Shown piece after piece: positions 26,461 to 46,219 of a stretch of 64,000 bases of DNA (position 1 is its first letter; every line of letters starts with the position of its first letter). The notes below the pieces were generated by a model that did not search any database, was not told the DNA's origin, and worked only from the letters and a program-made list of their open reading frames with translations. The DNA lies in contig JAGGNK010013558.1 of assembly GCA_017590115.1 (NCBI GenBank), positions 17,688,574-17,752,573 on the forward strand, written 5' to 3'. The DNA is from Montifringilla adamsi (Eukaryota > Chordata > Aves > Passeriformes > Passeridae). The position numbers and the translations under genes are program-made.

Positions 26461-29409
26461 CCCAGTGCCTGGTCCTGCCTGTCCCCGGGGCTCCAGGACA
26501 GCGCAGTGGGGCAGGGGTGACCTGCCGGTAGTGGGGTCACGGCAGGCTGTGCCTTTCACACACGTGGCTTTGACCCCTTTGCTTCAGTGGGTGCTGCTGA
26601 GGTGCTGCATGACTTCAGCATACTGAGAGACATGCTGTTTCCAAGGCCTGCAGCCCTGCTTCTTGCTTAGAAGTCTTGTTGGGCATCTCGGTTTTGCCAT
26701 CCTCATATGATAGGCCTTGACATGAAATTGGGGTTTAAGTTGTTTCTGAACTCCTGGAGGTTTTGCTCTCTGGTCCCAAGTGTCAGCTTGTCCACACAGC
26801 TACCCTGTGGTAGTCAGAAGCTTGTGGGTTACAAGCTTTTTCATCTTATGTGGAAGTAAAACATCTCCAAAGTAAAAAATACACCTCAAATTAGACTGGT
26901 TGGGGAGTGCTGTAGGCACCTTTCTGTTTGTTTTTGGCTAAAGAGCTCCCTTAGTGCTGGTCTGCTGCTGGGATGGTCCAGAGCAGCTGCTGAGGAAGGG
27001 TTTGTGGTCAGACTGTGGCAGGTTAATGGTCTTAATTGCAGAACTATGGAATCGGGATGGTTTCTGTTAATTGTAAAAGATTTACCCTAAATTTCTGTGG
27101 TTAAAGGTTCTCAGGCTTTCATAATTCATAAATCATCTAGGAAGTGTTCAAAAATGTGTGGATGTGGCAGTTGAGGGCATGGTTTAGTGGTGAACATGGT
27201 GGTGGTGCTGGGTTGACAGATGGACTTGATGATCTTGTGCAACCTTAATTCCATGATTCTGTGTTTTGACCAGGATTTATGAGTCCCACAGCATGTTTTT
27301 TTTTCTGAAGTCCGTGGTGTTTTAGCCTTTTTTTCACAAGAAGGCAAGGCTGGATGGTTGGCTTGACTTGTTGCTGTTACTGAGAAGTCACTCTGCTCTC
27401 CAGTGCTTTGCTAATCTCTGAGAATACCATTTGATTTGTGTCTTTGAGGGATATTTCACACATCTCATCTGGTTTTTTCCTTCCTTTGCTAGGAACAAGA
27501 GCTGAAGGCTGCTGCAGACAGCGTCCTGTCCGAAGTCCGGAAGAAACAAGCAGATACAAAGAGGATGACGGACGTCCTGCGCGGGTTGGAAAAGCTTCGG
27601 AAACTGAGGAAAGAAGCTGCTGCCAGGAAAGGTTCATTACCAGATTGGTCTAAACTGTTTTAATTGCACACACAGGAAATAAGATGAGGGTGCCCTGTGC
27701 TGACTAGCAAGGCAGCACCTTCAAAAAGCTGTGTCTTCATTGTGATTTTAATTACAAGAATAGGTACAAAGTGCTGAATTCAGTGGTTCTGTTCATGTTT
27801 CCAACCTCTTTCTAGAAGAAGGGTTATTCCAGTAAGAATTCCATCTGTTAACAAGGTTAAGCTCATGTTCCTCTTGAGATTTTGCCAGCTCTGCTCTCAA
27901 GTCTGGTACCAAACCCCCTTCTGAATCTGCAAACTTAAAATCACTTCTCTTTCTGTTCAGGTGTTTGTCCACCTCCTTCAGCAGATGAAGCATTTGAAAA
28001 TCAGGTGGAGAATCTCAAAACGTTGCTCAAAACTCGCACAGAACTGTATGAAGCTGAGGAAAGAGCATTAAGGGTAATGCTGGAGGGAGAACAGGAGGAG
28101 GAAAGGAAGAGGGAAATGGAAAAGAAACAGAAGAAGGAAAGGGAAAAACTACTACAGCAGAAGCTGGAAATGGATTCTAAGCTGTTTGGGGATCCAGGTA
28201 AATTCTGCCTCCTGTTCTTAACAGTATTTTTCCACATCACATCCCCATCTCATAGATGCTGGATTTGAAATGCAGGCACAGATCTAGTTGAGAGAAAGGA
28301 GAGTTTCTAGTTGAGAAAGGAGTCATCCACTGGAGTAATTTATGGTCTGAGAATGGGGGATAAACACAGTGCTGTTAACACCTGTGGTGTAAGGAGCTGT
28401 TGATCTCTTCAGCGTGGACTGCAGACATCTCAAGCTGGTTTCATGTTGTTTTGCAAGAAGAGGTAGATGAAACTAGTGAAGTGAGAATAAACAGAATAGG
28501 TTGAAGACTTCCAGAACCATAGATGCTTTAGTCTGGTGCTTTGGTAAGTGTGACTCAGGTAATCTGTAAAGATTCAGTGTCCATATGTTCCCCTCTTTTA
28601 GATGATGGAGTCAGGAAGTTTTGCTAGTCTTGGCTTTGCTCTGACAGCTGTGGTACGGACCAGGAAATGTGGAACATATAAACAGTGTTTCATATATTAC
28701 CTCGGGACCTGATGTCAGATTACAGCTGGGCAGTAGCAAATGATTTTGCAAATTATGGGCTTCTGAGACTCATAGAATGGAAGGTTTTTCTGGATTATTA
28801 AACCATTTCTCTGTGTTGTCTGTGTTTTCACAGCCGAATTCCCACTTGCCCATCTACTGCAGCCTTTCAGAGACTACTACTTACAAGCTGAACATTCTGT
28901 AGCAGCTCTAATCCAGATCAGGTAAAACCAGAGAAAGTATCTTATCATCAGAGATGGCAAACACTGTTTTTTTGGCAATTGTAAATTCAGTACCCCTTTT
29001 GGTTTGTCAGCTTCCAAATATGGTTATGAAATGGATTGTTCTGTTTTTTTCAAGTTTCTTGCTTGAGTCATATCCAACAGATGCCCGTGTGAGGCAGAGT
29101 GCTCTTCCATGCATAACCATTCCATTTAGCACCAGAACATTGAATTTCCACATTTGTCTTTTGAAAAAACAGGTTTAAGAGTACAAGTATTGTGGGTTTT
29201 GTATCAATCAGTAACATCTATCTGGGTGTATAATAAGTTACCACCAAATTAATCCCAGCTTTCCTCTCTAACAACACTCTCTTTGTTAAAGGCATGAATG
29301 GGATCAGTACTTGGTGCCAGCTGACCACCCCGAAGGAAGCTGCATCCCTCCAGGATGGGTTCTCCCGAGTCTCCCCACCAATGACACTTGGGCCACTGCT
29401 GTCAGATAA
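25821..29409 (+). CDS. PDCD7: PDCD7, U11/U12 snRNP 59 kDa protein
   Basis: Five exons: 25821-26452, 27493-27631, 27961-28197, 28834-28921, 29292-29409 (stop TAA). The product is the U11-59K subunit of the minor-spliceosome U11/U12 di-snRNP. The start MAQPPPFP matches the proline-rich family N terminus; an in-frame ATG at 25704 gives an unrelated leader and is not preferred. After the Pro-rich part come an Arg/Glu-rich helical region ending KIDQWRAKCIQEVEEKNR and exon 2 EQELKAAADSVLSEVRKKQA. Exon 3 carries the charged ELYEAEERALRVMLEGEQEE coiled coil. Exons 4-5 carry the conserved FPLAHLLQPFRDYYLQAEHS and HEWDQYLVP, ending near WATAVR. Exon 1 holds four Ns at 26096-26099. The frame before and after the gap differs, so the real gap is not 4 bases but a length equal to 2 modulo 3. 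About 402 residues are visible (human about 485). Confidence 0.94.
26096..26099. other. Assembly gap (NNNN) in PDCD7 exon 1
   Basis: Four undetermined bases in a GC-extreme stretch. The upstream frame ends ...FLG-R and the downstream frame resumes VAVAALGRV; they cannot be joined with four bases. The human protein has more residues here than are visible, so the gap probably hides some tens of bases. Confidence 0.97.
27155..27265 (+). mobile_element. Short CR1 3' end in PDCD7 intron 1
   Basis: Contains 'gagggcatggtttagtggtg', 'tgggttgacagatggacttg', 'atgatcttgtgcaacc' and the tail 'ttccatgattctgtg', matching the plus-strand terminal part of a CR1 element. It is 5'-truncated and diverged, in the sense orientation of PDCD7. 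Confidence 0.8.
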
Positions 29410-29700
29410 TTTGGCAATAAATAATTTCAGCGTTGGAGGATTGCTTCATTATAACTACGTGTAAATATGAGAGGGTCCAAAGAGGAGGTCTCGTCCTCTC
29501 TTTCGGCAGCCAGGTACTGGAAAGTCTTTACTGCAAGATCTTGAAAAAAAGTTTAAGAGTTGTTTTTGCTGATTGACTGTGCAGGAGATAGCTGAGCAAG
29601 CCCAGAGCTGCCAGGCCTCTCGTGGTGTGGAATTACAATCCAGCTGCGAGTTCTTGTTAAATCTCAGTCTTAATAAAGGAACATTGCTGATGGTGGTATT
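29410..29700 (+). other. PDCD7: PDCD7 3' untranslated region
   Basis: AATAAA occurs at 29416-29421, almost at the stop codon, and again at 29672-29677. The second gives a 3' UTR of about 290 bases and is the likelier site. Another AATAAA at 30091-30096 follows an A15 run and could be a distal site. Confidence 0.55.
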
Positions 29701-32700
29701 TGTGCCAGTATTAACATCATATTTTTAGTGGCTTTTATCTTTATAAAGGATGATGAAAGCTTCAGAAATGAAGAAATTTAAAGAAAAAAAGAGATCATTA
29801 GTAAACATGGTTTTTTTCTTAAATGAAGCATGTCAAGCATCACTGTCAAAATAGTTCCTGTATTTTTGGGTGTAGAGACAAACCTATTACAAGTTTAAAC
29901 AAATTCTGAAGTACAAATAAGACAGGGTTTTTCAAGTTTGATTAAAGCAGCTGTTGACATTTTACTTTTGTGGACTAAAGCTGATACCAAAACACCAAAA
30001 AAATTCCCAGTTATGGTGAAATAGGTCAGACAGCCATGTGAATAAATACAAATTTGATGAATAAGCCTGCTGGAAAAAAAAAAAAAAACCAATAAAATCT
30101 GCGGTCTAACCTACTGTAAGTGTTTTGACTATAGATATTTTTGTATATGTCTATAATATTTGATTAAAAACCACAGCTTTATTTTGTAAGTTGGTTTTTT
30201 TGTACAGAACAAACAGAGAAAAATGGATTTTTGTTTAAAGCATTTTCATGCTAGGGAAGAGATTTGTTTGAGTACTTTGCATCAAATACAACTCCAACAA
30301 GGAGAAAATTGTTGGGAAAAGGTTTGTGTGAAGGAACTTCTCCCTCCTGCAAGGTGACAGAGGTGACATCTGATGTCAAAGCTTTCCATGTTCTGGACAG
30401 TTTGCTTGTAACTGTGATGGATTTGGAGCTTTGCTGTTCTGCACAGATTGCTGTGGCACCTTTCCAGAGCTGCAGTCCTTATTCTTGCTTAGCCCCTGTG
30501 TATGGCAATCAAGTTAATCTCTCTGGTGCTTTGCCTCTTGGCGTCACAGCCGTGCGTAATCCACGCGTGTCATTGCCTAAATTCAGTACTTGGGCCTTAG
30601 GTGTAATGTTAGTAGTGTCCTGGCTGAATCTTTGCACTGGTTTCTGTCAGTAAGAGACACGAACTGGTAGTTCCTGATAGAACATGAGTGCAGAAGTTTG
30701 CAGTTCTTGCTCACCTGTGGCACTCCAAAATACAGATTGCCATGAAGTTCCCTGCAGGTGGTGTTCTGATTTGCTCCTCCCTACATCCTCCCATCCCTCA
30801 TGTCACTTCTGGTATCTCATTACTCCAGACCCAAGGCTGAGTCAGATGCTGGGGAGTCTTCCCTGATGAAAACGCACAAGATCAAATATAAAACTAAAAA
30901 CAACTGCATAAAACCAATACAAACCCAACAGTTTCAGTTCAGGCAGCTTAGTGACCAGAGGATGCTCTGCTTAAACAATTAGTCTCCTTATCCCATCAGC
31001 ATGTCTGATGGAACAGGCCAACTGCTTAAGCTACGATTATCTTAAAGCTGTCCAAGTCAGCTGCTTGTCTGACACTGCAGGAATTTACAGAGCTGAGCAG
31101 TAGATAAGGAGGCAGCAAAGCAGCAGCCCTGTTCTCCCTGCCCTGCGAGGAGAGAGCTCCATGAGTTCATCTGATGGTAAGGACAGCTTCATATTGCTAA
31201 TGAACATAGGGATTGAAAATGCCAGGGGAGCATCCACCTTTAGGTATGTTCTGTGTATTTGCTCCTGCCTAACGACATTTACATTAAAATGTTTAATAGC
31301 TTTAGTGAGGAAGTTGTTGAAGCCACATATGGGGAGGAATGTTTAAAATCTGAACTCATAAAATACATGGACACAGGGTATTAATTTAAAAAGGGTGTGT
31401 TCAGACTTGATTCCCATTTTTCTGAGTATAATATTTCCCACTGTTTTTAAGTTTTACAAACTTAGTGTAGCCCAGAAGAGAGAGGTTGGCCATGAGTTTC
31501 CAAGCTTCATTTGTATCCTACTCCTCCTGCCCTGGTCCTGGTGCAGTTTGGGTTTCTCCTGCTGTTTAAGCACATCCTTTTCCTGGTATGAACTGGTTCG
31601 TGCACCGGCAGTGTCTTCAGTGTGAAAGTGGGCAGGGCTCCTGTGGAGAACAGGGGGTCAGAGCCCTTGTAGGAGTTTCCTTCTGGTGGGAGTTGATGTT
31701 TATGACTGACCCTCTTTTATCCTTTTCTAGTAGCATTTTTGTTGTGGTTGCTCCTGCCCCAAAGTACTTCTTGTTTTCTAAACTGTGGTTTTGGGAATTA
31801 ACACTTGTGAGAGCCTCTCTTAAAGCACAGTATTTATGCAGTGAAATACAGAGAAGTACAATACCATCATCTTCTCGTATTTTCTTCATTGTGGCTTCAG
31901 ACACACTCACTACCCATCACCATCCCTTAAAGTATCATTTGCACCTGAGTTGTGCCACTCTGGGTGACAGATGCTGAGACACTGATTTCCTCAGCACCCT
32001 GGGATTTTGGGAAGAGCCAGTTTACAGCCCAAGCTGCAGGGAAGGTCAGTCCCCCCTGCATGCAGGAGCTGCTCAGGGAGTAGCAGAAAGCTGAGGGAAG
32101 GTGGCTTTGCTTACAGATGTTTTCAGGCGTCACCTTTGTCAGTGCTGACGTGGGCTGTCCCTTAGGCTGAGTCCTCTTAAGCTGAGCAGGTGGCCTGGCT
32201 CCACGTGGGATCCCAACACGTTGCCTGTGTTGCATGTTAGCGGCAGGACATGTGCAGGAGCACAAAGCTCATTAGGGGCTCTGCTTGTGCAGGGGTATTA
32301 AAGGCTCCTGGTGTAAGCAGGCAAAGTGACACTCCTGTTGTCATTCTGGTATGACTGGCTGAGTTGCCCGAGTGATTGTGCATGTTGATTGTGTGTGTGT
32401 CACTTTCTCTGGCCTGGAAGCTCTTTGTGAGTCTTTTGCCAACACAGGAAACTGCCCTGAACCCCATCTCCCATTATAGATTCTTATTTTTGCTTTAAAC
32501 AGGCAGTTTTGTCATCCTTGTGTATATTCTTCTGCATATTTCCTTTTAGTGGAATGTTTATCCTTGTTGTCATAGAAGCTGTTTGTTTTTAAAGGAAAAA
32601 AAAAATAACTGGGAAAAGCACTTAGGGATGTCACATACGTATTTACTGTGGATGAAGCTGAGGAAGTATGAGGATGAGTGCTGGGGACTTTGGGATGAGC

Positions 32701-33572
32701 AGGCACATGCTGCCAGTACCAGAACTCAGTGGAAGACTGGCTACCAGCTCCTAACAGTTTATAAAAGAAGTGATTTTACACATTGTCATCACTGGGAAGC
32801 TGAAAGCTCGAGGCTTCATGTAGCAAGTAATGGCTTTTTAGTAAATTGAGACATTTATAGAGACCTGATGGAGACACTTGAAGTAATATTTTCCTGACAA
32901 CATTCCCAATTCGCCAGCAATTTTTCTCTCCCCTGCAATTCCTGATATAAAACCATCACCACACTTAAAATGAATGCATGGTTCCTAAAAGCTAGTCTTA
33001 AAAATTACTTGTTTGACGTCCTCCTAATTCCCAAGCTTGCCTGATGCACAGTCTGCCTGCCTGGTTCCCAGTAAGCTGCTGCAGTGCCCAAAGGAATGCC
33101 TTCACCCCAGCTCCCTCAGGATGCTCTGTGTGATGGCTTAGCAGCACGAGGCCATGTGCATGAGCTCTGTCACCACAGGTTGTGCAGACAGGGGAGACCT
33201 GCAAGGTGTCCTCCTTGGCTGTGCTTTCTCCCTCTGTAAGTGAGAAAAGTGCTCAGTCCATCCCCAGCTTGGGGAAGGGAGTGTGCAATGGCACCAGAGG
33301 GAGAGGGAGAGACAGGAGGGATAGGAAGCAGCAGGGCAAGCATGGAGGAGAAAAATGGTCAGGATCTCTGCCAAAGGAAGCCATAAGCTTGGTCAAGTCC
33401 TTCTGGCTCAAGCTGAGAATAGCAAAGGTTAGTTCAGACAAAGCTTCCTGGTGTCAGTAATTAAGATTTTGCCAATCTGTTTTTACCCAACTGGCACTTG
33501 AAACAGCTCATCTTTTTCTCCTTCCAGCCAGCTTAAGAGATGTTCTTACAGTTTCTGTTTCCCTTCCTCCAG
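29700..33572. other. PDCD7-UBAP1L intergenic stretch
   Basis: No coding exon is recognised. UBAP1L must have at least one 5' untranslated exon here, because its start-codon exon is preceded by a good acceptor at 33571-33572; I could not place that exon. The open frames (such as 30264-30653 and 31588-31977) have no family resemblance and no splice context. No transposon of a recognised class is seen. Confidence 0.5.
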
Positions 33573-33595
33573 CAGCAAGAAATCAGACAGCAGCA

Positions 33596-40889
<7,294 letters not shown>

Positions 40890-41300
40890 GCAGCATCATG
40901 CAGCAGTTGCAGCTTCTCCTCTCCACACCAGACCAGAAGGACCCAGATGATTCTCCTGCTCCATCCCCACCCCTGGAAGCACCAGACACACAACTTCAAA
41001 GCTCTGCCTTGGTGTCTCATTTTATGGACATGGATCATAAGAGTGTTTGTCATGCAGGCACTGACTGCATAGCAGGAATGTTTATCTCCTCACCCACACG
41101 TCCCCACCCTTGATCATCTCAGCTGTTCAGATTAGATGAAAGAAGATCCAAACTGCCTTTGGCTTAGATTTTTGCAAAACACAAACCAAACCAGTGTTGT
41201 CCCTCCACCTGGGGTGATGGGTGTCATGTTTTCAGCTACAATCAAGTGGGGATTCTTAAAAGATTACATAATCAACAGAATAAATTGTTTTCCTAAAAAC
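40890..41300 (+). other. UBAP1L: UBAP1L 3' untranslated region
   Basis: Non-coding sequence after the stop, with AATAAA at 41279-41284 as the best poly(A) signal, giving a 3' UTR of about 400 bases. Confidence 0.55.
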
Positions 41301-44240
41301 TGAAGGCTCCTGCAGGAACATGTGTTGGTCTCGGCTTAGGAAGAGTCTCAGCTGATCTAGTCATGGTTGAATATTGTAATTGAAATCCACTTTGATCACA
41401 TTAGCTTCTCCTTTTAAACCAGAAATGTAAGGAAAATACATAGTTTCATGTGGATAAAGAAAGAAAACAAGCTGCCCTTGCTCTGAAATACATGAGGTTT
41501 ATCCAGTGCAATGAAAAATGGTGGAGGCAAAGGTTCCAAAGTCCTCAAGCAACTTCATGAGATCAGAACAGAGAGATGGGGAACTGCTCACTGCCCTCAT
41601 GGTCTGCCCAAATAAGGAAAATTCAGGGGATGCTTCCCTAAACTGTGAAGACAGTGGTTCCAAATGAAGTGGAGCATGAATGTCAGCATCAGGAACATCT
41701 GGATGCCCAAGGGAATTTCTGTATATAACTGAAGGACAGAGAATGGGAGATTCAGATCACTGTACAGGATGTGTGTCTTGGCTTGGCAGTGGAACAGTGG
41801 ACAGTGTTTTCACATAAAGTATGTTATTTTCCTGTGAATTAGAAACAGATGTAATTTCTTTGAGTAAAGATGCTTGGGGGTTCTTCTGCAACATGTTTGT
41901 CTTTTTCTGTCAGGACGCCAACTGGCACAACCCAGCAGAGAAAATCCTTATTGTATCCGTACCATTTTCCATTGTACCCTTCCAAACAATCTCCTAGTGC
42001 AATGTGCTGCCATCAAGGTAAAACACTATGTCCATTCTCTGTGGATCTCCAGGTGGCTGCCAGACAGCAACAGGAAGGTACAGCTCTGCATGGCTGCCTT
42101 CATTCTTGCCTGGATGCAACAAGGAAACTTGGCATCCAGGTTTTGGGGGAGTTGACCCATCCATCCCCAAGGATGCTTTGTTCCTGCTCTTCTCTAATGG
42201 CACTGAAACAGAAAATGTGGCACCCTGTATGTCCGAGGGAGATATTCCTGGGGAGCTCACAGGCTCTTTTTGGAACTCCCAGCCCTGTTTTTCCTCTTGC
42301 TTTCCCTTGGTTATACAAGCTTTTATTTTTGATACGGCCCATATAAGGCAAGTCCATCTACAGACAGCTTTTCCTTACATTCCCCCTTGCCAAGATGATG
42401 TCACCTTAAAAACGAGACTTGCAGAAGGTTAAGCTGTGATTAGGCAGATCGTGTCGCCTCGAACTGTGATCTTTGGCGGAGCGAGCACCGTGAGCATGGA
42501 AAGGGGAAGATAAGGGTGCTGTGCTGGTGCCAGTGGTGCTGAATTCTGCTGGAGCAAAGCACACTGGCAAAGGCTGAGCAGCTTCTCGCCCTCTTTAGTG
42601 GTTTGATTAGTCCTGCATCTTGGATTGTTTCTTGCAGAGGTAAGAAATGTATCTTTTTTCCTCCCTTTGCGCATAAAATTATCTTGTGTTACTTTCTGGA
42701 TCACAGTTTGGATTGATGGATGCAACAAATGGCTCTTGAGAGCATCCATGCCATACTCAGCTGCCTGCCAAGACTCAGACTTTCCCTCAAGTGCTACACT
42801 TAAAATCTTAAAACCTTTTGTATTTTGTTGACAAATATCTTTGTAAACCCCTGAACTGTCAAGAAGCAGCATGTGGAGGTGGGGAGGAGGTTGTATCACT
42901 TGGTGTCAGAGCTGGAAGAAAGGAGTGAGCCTGCCAAGTTCTGTGGTCTAGGGTTGGCCACAGGAGCCCAACATAAATATTTTAGTAACAGAATTATTTT
43001 AACTTCATTTTAATGGATGTTTAAGCTGTTTGTTCAGCTTAAAATTGTTTTAAAGGAACATGTTTCCATGTGCTGCTCTCAGGAGAAGACAACATGTTAA
43101 ATCACAGAATTCTGTGAATTCTGTGAAATGTTAATTGGCTTTGTCTGGGAAGGGGACAATGATTTGATCTGATGGGTTGCTCTGCAGTGCTGCTCAGCTC
43201 CCAATGCCCACAGTGCAGAGCTGGGACAAGTCTGTTGGTGTCCCCTGCCTTCCCTGTGCCACTGCCAGGCCTGCAGCTCCACCGGCAGCAGTCCCCTCAG
43301 GGGTGACATTGGGGTGGTGGCCTGGCCCAGTGGCAGAGAGCAAATGGGGACAAGGCACATCCAGTGGTTTTCCATCTGGCTGTGGTTGCAAGCTGGGGTT
43401 TTCTGGTTTGTTTTGGTTTGCAGTTGTGTTGAGTGGGTTTATTCTCAAATGCGGGAACTGTTTTGAAAATGCTGAGAACTTGGCGGGGATCAGCAGCGGA
43501 GATATTTGAGGCATCCCAGCTGGTATCCCTTCCGCTCCTCCCAGCATGGACAGCACAGGCACCCCAAAGCTTGCCCCATGGATGGGAAACTAACTGAGCC
43601 AGGATCTGGGTTTGCTGCTGCCCTGGTCGCTGTGGTCACAAAGGGGAGCTCTGTGCTACCCATCTGTCCCCAGAGCTGGTGTTGAGGGCTGTGAGCCTTC
43701 AACACCAGGTAGTGGGATCTGATGGGAACAGCTCCTCTGGCTGTGGAGCTATGCAAGCCTGGTATCACCATGTAATAGCTCCCTCATTCCCTTTTGGCAC
43801 TCTCTGTATTTCCAAGCTTTGCCATGTCCTCAAAACACCCTGACTTGGCTCAAGCAAGTCTCTGGTGAGAGCCAGTACTTGCCACCCTGTTGGGTCTGTG
43901 CTGGGGCCTGGAGTGGGGGTGATTGATGGTCCTCAGGTCCCAGAAAACCCTTGGCAGATTAAGCACCTGATGCCCAGGAGCTGCTTTCCTTTACTCCCCA
44001 TCTCCCCTCCTCCTCCCAAGACCCCACTGCAGCCACAGAGAATTCCCAGGGGAGTGCGGGGCTCTGTGGGAACTGCACTCCCACGTAAGGCTCTGAAACT
44101 GAGCCACAGCTGAAAAAGCATTCAGGGGCAGAAGCGAGTCCTGACACAGATCCCTGTTAGGAGGTATTTTCCTTCAGAAGCATGGGAGGAAAAAAACCCA
44201 AACTCAAGAGTAAATTAAAAACACAGTAATGAGAAGCTTT
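41300..44240. other. Convergent intergenic stretch UBAP1L-KBTBD13
   Basis: Sequence between two genes that converge. I see no exon or RNA gene. The only peculiarity is a perfect 16-base palindrome tcacagaattctgtga at 43102-43117 followed by attctgtgaa, which could be two CR1-type tail units joined back to back. Open frames here (41870-42432) lack family resemblance. Confidence 0.5.
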
Positions 44241-44254
44241 TCTATAGCTTTCCT

Positions 44255-44260
44255 TTTAAT
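44255..44260 (-). terminator. KBTBD13: Candidate KBTBD13 poly(A) signal
   Basis: On the minus strand ATTAAA lies about 375 bases after the KBTBD13 stop. No AATAAA on that strand was found closer. Weak evidence on its own. Confidence 0.35.
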
Positions 44261-44634
44261 TCCAGCCTGTAATTAATGATTTCCCATCAAAGCAGAGAGG
44301 AGGTGGAATGCTGCACACCCTCAGAGTGCAGTCAGAATAAATAAATCATGTTTGCATCTCTATGGTATCTGTCCTCTGCAGAAGCCACAATCCTGAACAC
44401 AGCTGGCTTGTGAGCTCGTGGCTAACAGGACTTTGTGCCCGTCAGGGCAGGAAGAGGCAGACAGCAGCTGCCCTTTCCCTCTGGCAGGGTCTGATGTCAC
44501 CTCCAAGGTCCAACATGATGCGTCCCTGGACCTGAGCGCAGCTCCGTGGAGGAGGAGAGGAGCCCAGGGGAGCAGCGAGTGCAGAGCTGAGGCCACGTGC
44601 AAGGAGAGCATCCTGACATGGGATGGGGGACCAG

Positions 44635-46017
44635 CTACGTCGCGATGTCATGGTCCCGTCTCGGCAGCCGCAGGAGGAAGGTCTGCAGAGAGCCGCTGCG
44701 TGGGAAACCTGCCCGCTCTTTCTTCTGCTTCCAGGTCTCCTCTTCCACGGAGTAGAGGAGCGTCAGCATCTTGTTGACGGTGTAGATGGTGTCACCCCTG
44801 ACGACGGCGGTGAAGAGAGCTCCCTTGCTGTTCATGAACTGCCCAGGCAGGGCACTCCACTGCCGGGACGTCAGGTTGAAGCAGTCGATGACACAACGCA
44901 AGAAGTCGTCGTAGGGGCCGTTGCGCATGACGTAGAGGTTGTCACGATGGGCCACCATGCAGTGCCCGTAGCTCTGGTGCCGCTTGAGCTCGGTGACGGG
45001 AAGCCACGCGTCTTGCTGGGTCTCGTACTCGTAGATGACAGTGGTGTCCAGTGGCTGCCACAGGCAAATGAAGATCTGCCCCAAGGCCTGGGCACAGGGC
45101 GCTGCCGTGCTTGGTTGCGGCAGGTCAGAGACAAACGTCCAGGTGCTGGAGGCCAGGTCGTACCTCTCCACGGACTTGAGCGAGATCTTCTCGTACTCAC
45201 CACCGATGGCATAGAGGTAGCCCTCGTGGCCCACCAGCCTGACATCGTAGCGCAGCTGGTGGGGGCTGGGGAACTGGCTCCAGGCGTTGGCATCAGCATC
45301 GTAGCAGAAGCTGCTCTCCACCACCTGCTTGTTGGCCCCGTAGACACCACCCACGATGTAGATCTTATTATCCATGGTTGCCATGCCGGCTAGGAATGTG
45401 CTGGCGCTCAGTGGAAGGCAGGAGAGGGTCCTCCATGTGTTGGTCTCCTCGTCCAGGTAGCAGATGGTCCTGGAGAGGTCCTCCAAGAACTCGAAGGTGG
45501 GTGTGTGGGCTCCCACTGCCACAAAGGTGCTGGGTAGGAGGGCTTCCACATAGGCCAGCAGGTCATCGGAGAGGCAGTCCAGGTACTCCTCCAGCTCAGC
45601 GTAGCTGTCCCTGATGTAGAGTGCGGCGCAGTGGAAGAGATCCAGGAGGCCGAATATGGCAGCGGCTTGGTACAGCAGGATGCAGTTGTCAGAGTTGATG
45701 GAGTGGATCAAGTACTTGGCCAAGGGCTTCACCTGCAGGAAGGCAGCACATTCCACTGCCTGGAAGGTCTCCTCGCTGCCAAGGATGGGCCTCTCGCCCG
45801 CCAGCACCCGCAGCATGGCGAGGAATCCGGCTGCGCTCAGCTCCCCCAGCCCGATCTCCTCCTGCGTGCTCTCCCTCATGCCCGAGCGGAAGAGGGCACG
45901 GAAGTACTCACTGCTCTCCACCAGCAAGGACTTCTCCACTGAGAATGACTGCTCCTCCACCCGGATACGCACCCGCTCCGGGGGTCCTGCCTGGGAACCT
46001 TCCTCCTCTGGGGTCAT
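44635..46017 (-). CDS. KBTBD13: KBTBD13, BTB-Kelch CUL3 adaptor of muscle
   Basis: One uninterrupted frame of 460 codons (human 458), single exon as in human. The family member is a substrate adaptor for a CUL3 ubiquitin ligase in striated muscle that also affects thin-filament relaxation; mutations cause nemaline myopathy NEM6. Residues about 15-115 form the BTB domain ([20 protein letters not shown], then RSGMRES). Residues about 115-165 are a BACK-like linker. Kelch repeats run from about 190 to 440, including [29 protein letters not shown] and [20 protein letters not shown]. The end, [11 protein letters not shown], is strongly conserved. The start at 46017 is chosen because the family begins only a few residues before the BTB strand and no better ATG lies upstream. 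It converges with UBAP1L and diverges from RASL12. Confidence 0.97.
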   Translation of the reverse strand: MTPEEEGSQAGPPERVRIRVEEQSFSVEKSLLVESSEYFRALFRSGMRESTQEEIGLGELSAAGFLAMLRVLAGERPILGSEETFQAVECAAFLQVKPLAKYLIHSINSDNCILLYQAAAIFGLLDLFHCAALYIRDSYAELEEYLDCLSDDLLAYVEALLPSTFVAVGAHTPTFEFLEDLSRTICYLDEETNTWRTLSCLPLSASTFLAGMATMDNKIYIVGGVYGANKQVVESSFCYDADANAWSQFPSPHQLRYDVRLVGHEGYLYAIGGEYEKISLKSVERYDLASSTWTFVSDLPQPSTAAPCAQALGQIFICLWQPLDTTVIYEYETQQDAWLPVTELKRHQSYGHCMVAHRDNLYVMRNGPYDDFLRCVIDCFNLTSRQWSALPGQFMNSKGALFTAVVRGDTIYTVNKMLTLLYSVEEETWKQKKERAGFPRSGSLQTFLLRLPRRDHDIAT

Positions 46018-46141
46018 CCTCGCCTGGGACCTCAGCGGCTCTCAGGGGTGGGGGAGCCCCTCTGTGCCGTGCCCCTGCACAGCCCCCTCCGGCCTTCTCC
46101 ACCCTTTGATGCCTTTGCTGCACTGCCCGGCGGCCTTGTAA

Positions 46142-46214
46142 TATAAATACCTTGGGCTAAAGATAGCTGAGCTCGTGACCAGGGCCCTTCAAAGGCATCC
46201 TCCAGGCTCAGCTG
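46142..46214 (-). promoter_or_regulatory. KBTBD13: KBTBD13 core promoter: TATA-like box and E-box
   Basis: On the minus strand TATTTATA lies at 46149-46142, about 125 bases before the start codon. This would give a 5' UTR of about 90-100 bases. A CAGCTG E-box at 46209-46214 lies about 60 bases further upstream. A TATA-like element with a myogenic-type E-box fits a muscle gene, but binding is inferred. Confidence 0.45.
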
Positions 46215-46219
46215 CCCCC

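Noticed and set aside
25666..26559. 297-codon antisense frame over PDCD7 exon 1
   Set aside because: Low-complexity shadow of a GC-rich coding exon, crossing the N gap.
28769..28790. catagaatgg as the start of another CR1 tail
   Set aside because: Too short and the following sequence does not continue like CR1.
44623..45393. 256-codon plus-strand frame over KBTBD13
   Set aside because: Mirror of the strong KBTBD13 coding frame; no family resemblance.
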